Shown: positions 52,601-64,000 of the stretch, in pieces
Position numbering within the stretch: the stretch's first letter is position 1
Layout: each line of letters starts with the position of its first letter
DNA from: Pomacea canaliculata
Taxonomy: Eukaryota; Mollusca; Gastropoda; Architaenioglossa; Ampullariidae
Direction: 5' to 3'
Length of the DNA stretch: 64,000 nucleotides
Assembly: GCF_003073045.1 (NCBI RefSeq)
Contig: NC_037599.1
Span: 1,054,001 to 1,118,000 of the forward strand
Translations under genes and position numbers: made by a program
The notes under the pieces: model-generated
What the model saw: only the letters and a program-made list of their open reading frames with translations
Told to the model about the DNA's origin: nothing
Databases searched by the model: none

Positions 52601-53985
52601 AGTAATTTTGTCTACATAGGTTACTGAAGATTCAAAGACTGTGTATCAAATCTGGTAGCAGTTCAGTTATATGAAATCTGCATACACAAAGGTTTGAGGA
52701 TAGCTATGGAGAATAGCAGAATATACAGAAAACCATGGGGTACATAATTTCATATTGTTTGTTGCCATATGACTTGGTATTAGATAATCCTTTAAATCAT
52801 AACATTGTCAGAATATTTAGTTTGGTTCATTTTTGTTACTAATCATTCTTCAGATTTTGTGAACTTCAGACATTGTGAAAAAAGGTGGTGTGCTCTGGAT
52901 TTGACCATACTTCTCAGTCACAAGAGACATTTAAGCTCCCACCCATGCATAAGTAATAAATTTGGAGTGCATGGAAAACAGTGATATGCGGCCATTTTTA
53001 ATCTAAAAAAACTTGGGGAAATTTTTTTATACAAAGCGGCAAGGCAGGAAACAGTCATCATGCCTGGAAAGTTGGAATATGCAGTCCAACATAGATGGTT
53101 AAAAGAAAAAATTACAAAGACCGGACATTGTAGGACAAACAAGACAAGAGCATTGTGTGGAATTTGCGATGTATCTTTGAATATTGCTTCCATGACTGAA
53201 ATTGGTTTAAAAACACATGTGAAAATATAAAGAATGAGAAAAGATAGAGCTGAAACTTGCTTAGCACTGATAAGAAAAATCGCTAATAAAATTGTGTCAT
53301 GTTATATTTTCATTTTCAATCCATAAATCTGTAATAAAATGAGTTACAGATTACCTGTAGTTAGTTTTGTCTGCACATTGCCAAATGATCCTTAGGTTTC
53401 CAGGTTTTTTTAAAGGTCCATATTTTCAGTGTGGTTAGACCTGTGTGAACCCTGCATCTTATCGTTTGTGTAGTGTTCTGTTTTGAATTCTTTATAATTG
53501 TGTTTATTCCAAGAAAACCTGCCTACTACAAGGTCTATTGGTTTTGTTGTTCTGCAGTTGCATCTTCAGCTGGAGCAATCGCCATATTTTTTTGTGGATG
53601 TCCTGTATGTCCATGAACCTCCCTCTTCTGAAAACAACTGTGAGGTAATGTTTGGCAAACTTACATGTGGTAAACATGAATTATGCACTGCACAAATAAT
53701 GCAATACATATAATAAAGTTTACAATTTTCTGTAGTGAATAGAGAATAGTTTATAATCCTATCAGTGTTGTAATTATGTGTTTGTGTTCATTTCCATAGG
53801 ATATTTTTACACACCTGTGTGATCTTGACCACAAAGGCCTGTCATATATACTGGAAGCTTCTAGTCTCACACGACTGTTTGACAGTTTTGCCAAACTTCT
53901 GGCACATCCTCTGCAACGGCCTCTTCAGCGACAGGCTAGTTATCATATCTCTTCATCACAACTTCATGAAGAACAAGGCACTTAG
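49700..53985 (+). CDS. BABAM1: BRISC and BRCA1-A complex member 1 (MERIT40), complete
   Basis: Seven exons: 49700-49978, 50257-50315, 50895-51015, 52012-52118, 52354-52477, 53558-53644, 53800-53985. All junctions are GT-AG and in phase, giving 320 residues, close to the vertebrate length. Residues 1-85 are acidic and disordered-looking, rich in D/E/S/T. PRINCTEKI then LFCLDLSKEM opens the VWA-like domain. Later family markers are HEYALAVFHDNAML, LFEELEGGQSSGKFDISDLF, VPPSYIVRVIFIYGRS, SPYFFVDVLYVHEP and the conserved C-terminal FAKLLAHPLQRP. MERIT40 is the scaffold that holds BRCC36 K63-deubiquitinase complexes together, both nuclear BRCA1-A (DNA repair) and cytosolic BRISC. The start ATG at 49700 is the first in a frame open through the acidic region. 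Intron 3 contains a TIR element, intron 1 a strong hairpin, intron 5 a BED-like zinc-finger remnant. Confidence 0.95.
50123..50197. repeat. 30-bp inverted repeat (hairpin) in BABAM1 intron 1
   Basis: Arms 50123-50152 and 50168-50197 are inverted copies with a single mismatch, around a 15-base loop. Key arm sequence: TTTCTTTTGAAT and TATCATAGCAAATCA. It could be a tiny palindromic MITE remnant or a small-RNA precursor; neither is shown. Confidence 0.8.
51176..51653. mobile_element. TIR element with TA duplication, 478 bp
   Basis: The left end CAGTTGAACTTCTGTAAGTC and inverted right end CAGTCAAACTTCTATAAGTC agree at 17 of 20 positions, and TA flanks both sides. More inverted motifs (for example CTTCCATAA) lie inside both ends. 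No transposase is seen. It is of pogo/Tc1 type by ends and target, inserted in BABAM1 intron 3. Confidence 0.8.
53060..53230 (+). pseudogene. BED-type zinc-finger fragment, probable transposase remnant
   Basis: A 56-codon open frame, starting at an ATG and ending in TAA, reads HRWLKEKI near the start, then CGICDVSLNIASMTEIGL and KTHVK. A tryptophan, then CxxC, then ASM...L, then H is the layout of the BED/TTF-like zinc fingers at the N-termini of hAT-type transposases and related host proteins. The last histidine is not found before the stop. It sits inside BABAM1 intron 5, with no splice sites tying it to the gene. Confidence 0.5.
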
Positions 53986-56900
53986 AAACTGATTGCCCCA
54001 AGAGGAAAATGCCACATTGATGAACCACTTCTGTGGGAACTTTCAATGTGCTCCTGTTTGCTAGAGGTGAAATCACAAATTCTTTCAATTCTGATGGAGA
54101 AAATCTTGTGTTAACATGTTGTTTTAATGTTTATATACAGGTTTGTAACAAAAACATGCAAACTTTTGTTGCTGCATATGTCTTTATATGGGCCAAAATC
54201 TCTGCAGATTGCACAATTGTAATACATGCATGATTGTACATATGCATGCATATAATTGCGCCCACACCCCACACACAACTGGGGATACAACAATCTGAAA
54301 AAAATAAACAATAAAAATGCACAATGAACATCATAAAACATGATCATTCACAGCCTTGGAATCGGATCTTCAGCCACAATGCAAAAAAAATAAGCAAATT
54401 TTGATAATATTCACAAATAATTTTGACCATTCAAGTCCAAAGCAAGACAGGCTGATTGTTGTTTTTGAGGCTTATCCCACATCAGTCACACAAATCTTGA
54501 ATATGGTTGCTGCAACATATACCTCCAGAAATACTCTTTAGAAATATTTAGTTCTTGATTACAATAATAAAGTACTAGATGCTTTAAAAAAAAAAAAAAC
54601 CACTCCAAAATCTTCTCAACATATATTCTAGCTCCACATATTTTATAAATTTACAAGCTTGCTAAAAAAGAAACCAAAGCACAAAAGCTTTGGGATTTTT
54701 GCTTAACCCCTTGCAAACAGCACACTATTTGCACACATTTCATATAACATCACTTTAGCCAACATCACATCTTGCTGCAAACAGTTATGATAAAGTGTGC
54801 ACTATTTCACTGTTATTTGTGGAACTAATTTGAAGCTAGCAAGATTACCAAATTATGCAACTGTAAAAGTAAAAGTAGTATTTGCTAAATGCATTTGCTA
54901 TGTTATCGTTTTAAACTTAATATTGTTTTCTTTGGAAAAAAGCTGTATCAGCTTTCTTTCGTCATTAAAAAGCTTTTTGCACAAGCCAGTCACTGTTTTC
55001 CAGTCTGTCAAGAGTACATTTTCTGATAAAACTACCTAAAAAGGTCACCAGAAAATCACGAGAATCTTCTAGATTTCTACAACTATATTGGAAATTCATC
55101 AATTTTCTGGTCTTGTCTGACTTGTGCAAAGCTAGAAATCACAAAATACTGCAAAAAAAAAACCACACACATTTTCAATCAAGATAAACAACATGTATAA
55201 CAGCAAAAGGTCTCCATCCTAAATAAGTGCATTTCAACCTGCCCTGAGAGTCAATGACAAACACCATTTTATCTCTGCATAGGCTATAGATTAAATAAAA
55301 GATTATTACACCAGGGACTCTTTCCTGTATCAATTTGATCATCTAATCACTCACAAATCAAATACCTTTGTAGGTGTTTTGGTCTGCATATATCCAAAGT
55401 CTGCATACACATTTAAAACTTTCTCATAGAAATAAAACATTAGTTTCTGTGATAATCTATGCCAAATAAAATTTCACCATAGAATAGTTAAATTTGAAAT
55501 ATTCATGAAAATTAACCAAAGCTTATGAGAACAAAAGCTTGTACGGTCAGCAATGACATACCTTTTGAGTATCAATGTGCAACATTTAAAAAAGACAGAC
55601 CAAAAAGTGGCCTTTTTCAAGAAATAGTTAAGGTCATCATTAATCATAATTCTACATTTCAATGCAAATATGAAGCCTTGCAAATGTAAGTACAGAAACT
55701 TTGTATTTACATGTATAAAACCACAAAACATCCATTTTATATAGGGTTACAATGAATGGATGAGCCATTACATACTGGGTTAGACAAGCCAGCAAGACTA
55801 ACATTAACAATGTCAAACCTACATAAATAATACAGATTAACCAGTATTCTTTCATCAGTCACATGTTCACTTACCAAGTACCCAAACTGTGTATTTCAGT
55901 CCACATTATCTGAAGTACACATTTTGTAAGTAAATGGCACCTTCAGCAAGAGCAGCAATCAATGCATATGAAATAAATTAGGGGTGCCTCACAAGAAACA
56001 AAGCAATATTGCTTTACACAAAGAAACACTGATTTGATGACAGTGGTGGCAGAGAAAATATATATGAAATAGGAAGAGAAAAATCCCAAGGATCATCATC
56101 TTATCATGCTATCAGGTTTTTTCCCCTTTATTTTTGCTTTATTGTGATCTTTGATGAAGCACAAAACAAAACAAATTAATAATCAGACTATAATTGGGTT
56201 TAATTACTGGAGATCAATATCCCAAAAAACGTTTCATCTAATTGCTTATGTAATGATATTATTTGGAGATCACTGTGATAACCAGTTCCCAAGACCTGTG
56301 CTGAGGAACGAGGCTGTGGATAGACTTCACTGATGTTTTTGCTGCAAAGGATGTTGATATAATAAACATCCTTTCATAAAATTTCTGCACTGAAAATACG
56401 CCTAAAGTATGTGGTAAGACGAGATCAAAGCACCTTTGCCTGTCTGATGAACTACTGCCACAACCATCTTTTTATGGCCAGAGATTATCTCATCATCTTG
56501 CAGACCTAGAATGGTAAAACCACAGAAGGATTAGGCATGCAATAGACCTAGTTCAACAATAACAAAATTTATGATAGATGATGATGACAATGATGATCAA
56601 AACTACATTATCAGTGTAGCCTTTCAGCACTAAAACACTTTTTCCCCTCACACCATTCCTTGAAGCACAGTAATCAGTCTCAGATCTGTATTATATCTAC
56701 CATGAATACTATCAAGAAAATTGTAATCTCTTTTGGTTATTTCGAGCAGCTGTATTCCAATAATATGTAAAAATTAATATTGTTTTCATAAACTATAATT
56801 TTCAATTAAAAATCTGAATTACAAACTTTTATAAATCAACTCCTTTTTTTAAGTAATTAATTAGATGCATGCATAAACAGCATTTTTCAAAACAAGACTT

Positions 56901-57770
56901 TTTCAATGCAAGCTATTGAAAGAATTATGATGCCCATGATGTTAAGCAAAATTTTCTACAGAGAAGCTTAAAGCACACAGGTAGCTGCACAAATTATGAA
57001 AAGAGAAAGCCACCTCTAAATCAATGCAAGGGGAAAATTAGGATACACTGGAGGTTTTGTTAGATTAAAAAAAATTCCAATTTTTATACATTCTGGAAGA
57101 AATTGTAAGCATGTTTTAAAAAAATCTTCCACATTAAGAATTAAGCAACATAGCATTTATGAATTCTGTTGTTTATTTCAAATGTTTTGTTCAGTGATAT
57201 AAAATAAATGTATTTTAGCCCTCAGTCAAAATTATTGAATAGTCTCCAGATCTATGCATAAAAATCTACATACATTTAACCCTTCAGTTCCCATTTATAG
57301 TTAAACTGTTGAGAAACTGACAAACAGAGATAAACACTGGCCACATAAAATATGAACAATACCTTTTGGAGAAAATGCAATCAAATTCAGAGTGGAAGGC
57401 TTATTAGTGCATACATAGGTGTATTTATTTCTCTCTTTCTCTCTCTCACACACTTACATGAGCACATGCATGCCAAAAAGTGAGAGCACAGAAGAGTAAT
57501 AGTACGGGAGGATAAAAATGGAGAAGAAAGGTTTGAATCTCATATATCAAAGCAAAATATGCATTTTCTCTGTGTTATAGTGCAGACAACATAAAATATG
57601 GCATGCAGACATTGCTGATTAAAATGTCTCAAAAATATCTGAAGCCTATATACATCAAAACATGAGCTGCAATCCTCTGACTACATCTGGCAACAAATGT
57701 TCTGGATTGAGTCTTCAACAGCAATAGTCACTGTTCCTGCCAGGATGGTATAGGTGAAATGTGCTAATTC
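53986..57770. other. Convergent 3' flanks of BABAM1 and LEPROT-like gene
   Basis: AT-rich DNA with no recognisable exon. Two overlapping-range AATAAA hexamers at 54303-54308 and 54310-54315 are plausible BABAM1 poly(A) signals. A minus-strand AATAAA at 57424-57429 could serve the LEPROT-like gene. Several open frames of 60-85 codons have no family similarity. Confidence 0.4.
54303..54315 (+). terminator. Possible BABAM1 poly(A) signals
   Basis: Two AATAAA hexamers one base apart, about 320 bases after the BABAM1 stop codon, followed by A/T- and then T-containing sequence. Use is inferred. Confidence 0.5.
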
Positions 57771-59798
57771 TCACCACATGCTATAGTCAAAGTCGTCACT
57801 TGCAAAAACATAGAAGTAGCCAAGGATAGTAAGGAAGACTACAACATTTCCAGCCAACACCAGTCCACAGGCACCCCACTGGATCTGAAATCAAAGACAC
57901 AAGTGTAAATAAATATAAATATCTAAGATTTTTCATTTGATGCTTTATGCAAGGATTTTTGTCCTTCTGACCAACAAAAAAGAAAACATGTAAATAAAAC
58001 AACCTCTAAATTTCTATTCCACTAAAATAATCAACAACTCTATCAATCCCTGACAAAGAAAATTTAGTACGGCTATTGAATAAAAATAAATCATTTAACA
58101 ATCGCCTTTCACATGCACTCATGATAGGCACATAATTTTGTGGACATATCATCATTTCTCCCACAAATCAAAGATTTAAGGGAGGGTGACCGTGAAAATG
58201 TTAGAAAAGGTCACTTACAATTTCAGTGTGAGCCAAGACAATAGGAAGCCCAATGGATGAGATGACTATTCCTGTTGTGACAAATACACACAGCTCAACA
58301 CAAGCACTGCTTGGTGAGTCATAGCTGTCGGCCAAGCGCTTTGCAATGATTGTTGGTATGGGAGAAAGTACATAAAAAAACAGAACAAACATAGGCCACC
58401 AGTTGCTGCAACACAATGACAACAACATTAAAGAAGTATTACTTATGTTTTTATTTACTACTAGCATTTACTGACATTTATTCATCAACAGATACAAACA
58501 TACACAATACTATAATCCTGAATGTTCCGTGGTCAGGTTGCTAGTATATTGCAAATTGCAAGCAATTAAATAAGGGGCAAAACTCCATAAGTCAAGTCTA
58601 TGGCTATTATTTTTTTTAATGAATTTTCTTCCTTCAATTACTTTTGTGCATCGAACATGTTTCTCCTATAAAAAACATGTTGAATTTAAATATTCTAGTA
58701 CCTTTTATCCTCTAAATTTATGTTTGTGACCTAATTAGCTACTTACTTGAACTGCGGAAGAGCACACCCCAGAACCAGAAAAGTTATACCAACAGCACAA
58801 GAAAAGGCCAACCCAATTAACCTGGAAACAAAAGCAAAATGTATTACTGGCATTCATTTGTCAAAAGAAAGGCTGAATTTAAAGTTTTAACTGTCCTAGC
58901 CCTTTTCATTAAAGTTTCAAAATGCTGGCTTTCAAAATAAAAAGGAAAATGTATTATTTCCCATGACACATATTTCATACTAAATACTTCACATTACTTA
59001 TGGCTTTAGGTTGAAAAATGCACAATAAGTTTAAATCTTGTATCTAATATCTGAAATACATGCATCCACTATGGGAATGCATTGGTCTGTTTCTATCGAC
59101 TGAAAGGTAGTTGCCAATAAAACATAATTACATCATGAAGATACAGCTAAATAGTACTTACGCTGAATGTGGTATCCATGACAGAAGCATGCAAAGAAAA
59201 AAGAATAATGCTAATAATGCATAGTGTTCTTGAAAATACTACTTTTCTCCATTGTGGAGACATAATAAAGTATTTCATCAATCAAGTCATAGTGTGAAAT
59301 ATTTTGTTGACAGTTCTAATTATTTTTTACATTTATATGAAGATTGTACCTGCAAGTGTAAAAATCCATATAAAAATTGCTTTAAAAGTATGACGATATA
59401 AAGGCTAGAATGGCATAAGAGTTATAGCATAGATACAAATACATTATCACGGGATGGCTTCACTAGTAGTAGTACAACAAAACACATAGTTTAAAAAGAA
59501 AATAAAACTATAGTCTTATTATAAAATGCCTTATATGGGGAACTAAGCCTTAAAAACAAAAGACACGGGGACTGCAAAAAGAATCGACATCGCATACACA
59601 ACCAGTCCGGTTAACGACGTCATAGAGGCAAAAAAGAAATTTGTTTTACATATTTTGATATCCCCAATTTGTTGCAGTTATCAATATTCCTTTGGAGCCT
59701 TTTATTTTAGAACAAGTATATCTGTGCTGATTGGCCAAACTGAACAAAAACGTCTCCTAATGTTCTGTTCATTTCCTCCTACCTCTGATGCCAGCCAT
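57771..59798 (-). CDS. LEPROT: LEPROT/VPS55-family endosomal membrane protein, complete
   Basis: Minus-strand exons 59783-59798 (16 nt), 59162 (1 nt), 58747-58821, 58219-58405 and 57771-57884 give 130 residues, matching the usual 130-131. The protein starts [17 protein letters not shown] and continues [52 protein letters not shown], then [18 protein letters not shown] and an acidic SDDFDYSMW tail. Four hydrophobic segments correspond to the family's four membrane spans. LEPROT/LEPROTL1 and yeast Vps55 work in late endosome-to-vacuole/lysosome trafficking; in vertebrates they lower surface levels of leptin and growth-hormone receptors. The one-base exon is needed to keep frame (see findings); without it exon 2 opens with a stop. 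Vertebrates have two paralogues, and this single gene could be called LEPROT or LEPROTL1. The start lies 278 bases from VCP, head to head. Confidence 0.92.
59162..59162 (-). other. Predicted one-nucleotide exon of the LEPROT-like gene
   Basis: On the minus strand a single C stands between TTCAG (acceptor) and GTAAGT (perfect donor consensus), with a pyrimidine-rich tract 15-45 bases upstream. Exon 1 ends in G (phase 1) and exon 2 starts with G before TTA. Adding the C makes GCG (Ala), which is the family residue at position 6. Direct joining of exon 1 to exon 2 gives G-GT-TAA, a stop. An alternative 49-base exon from the AG further upstream keeps frame but adds 16 residues the family lacks. 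Confidence 0.7.
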
Positions 59799-60076
59799 TT
59801 TGTCAACACAAGTGACATCACAAGATTTTGAGTTACCTACTTTTTAAAAATAACCTTAAATGCACTATTCAATAATGCTAGCAAGACAGTTTTATGGAAT
59901 ATTATTCGGACTATTTATGCAGGAATGAAAAGCTACTAAGAACAATCACCCCCCAAAACACACACCCCGCACTCGAGAAAACATTTCTCGCGAGATTACA
60001 AGAGCCACCATTTTGATCAAAGTAGACGAGTCATTTTCCGTCATAACCGGTTTGAGAAGACAGGGCCAGAGTAAGC
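59799..60076. promoter_or_regulatory. Shared intergenic promoter region, LEPROT-like / VCP
   Basis: 278 bases separate the divergent start codons. The stretch contains a CTCGCGAGA-like palindrome (TCTCGCGAGAT near 59985-59995), a known core motif of TATA-less, often bidirectional promoters of housekeeping genes in animals. No TATA box is evident. Bidirectional use is inferred. Confidence 0.6.
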
Positions 60077-63860
<3,784 letters not shown>

Positions 63861-64000
63861 TGATTGATGATGCAGTAAGGCGAATACATTCATTGGTGCT
63901 GACTTTCTTTTACTCAGAATTCTTGGGTGGTGTGAATTTTTTGTGAAATAAATGTGTTAGTTTAGGGTTAATGCTTTTGTTGGAATTGGTGTGCATTTCA

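Noticed and set aside
59144..59178. ATGGATACCACATTCAGC as a normal first exon of the LEPROT-like gene
   Set aside because: It ends in phase 0 and would read exon 2 out of frame; the MAGIR exon at 59783-59798 matches the family N-terminus far better.

Overview
The window is nuclear DNA of a metazoan: AT-rich, intron-dense, with GT-AG introns, a selenoprotein gene using a TGA selenocysteine codon, many small non-autonomous DNA transposons and decayed LINE fragments. The protein families and the repeat types fit a lophotrochozoan, probably a gastropod mollusc. That placement is an inference; no species can be named from the sequence alone.

Layout. 1-17716 contains no recognisable exon. It probably belongs to a very long first intron (or 3' flank) of a ZSWIM4/5/6-type gene whose first coding exon lies on the minus strand at 17717-18071. 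It alternates AT-rich stretches with CpG-dense islands (about 5.6-6.5 kb, 7.3-11.2 kb, 16.2-17.6 kb). 18.1-29.3 kb is mostly gene-poor. It holds one unresolved candidate transcription unit (about 20.8-24.5 kb, plus strand) and a 383-bp palindromic MITE.

From 29.4 kb onward the window is gene-rich, and five genes were reconstructed exon by exon with consistent splice phases: POLR2E/RPB5 (minus, 29381-35821, 8 exons, 210 aa); a GPX4-type phospholipid hydroperoxide glutathione peroxidase (plus, 36074-46808, 6 exons, 200 aa with Sec76 and a recognisable 3' SECIS at about 46895-46935); BABAM1/MERIT40 (plus, 49700-53985, 7 exons, 320 aa); a LEPROT/VPS55-family membrane protein (minus, 57771-59798, 130 aa); and the 5' part of VCP/p97/Cdc48 (plus, from 60077, 7 exons, truncated by the window end).

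Two gene pairs are head to head over about 250-280 bp (RPB5/GPX4 and LEPROT/VCP), so each may share a bidirectional promoter. BABAM1 and LEPROT are convergent. The genes do not form one pathway; they are general housekeeping functions: transcription, lipid-peroxide defence, ubiquitin/DNA repair, endosomal trafficking and AAA unfoldase.

The most unusual observation is that the LEPROT-family reading frame closes only if a one-nucleotide exon (59162), flanked by a good acceptor and a perfect GTAAGT donor, is spliced in. The resulting protein then lines up with its family without gaps and has essentially the family length. Introns and intergenic DNA hold at least three hAT-type MITEs with target duplications, several Tc1/pogo-like TIR elements with TA duplications, two uncharacterised dispersed repeat families, and remnants of LINE reverse transcriptase.
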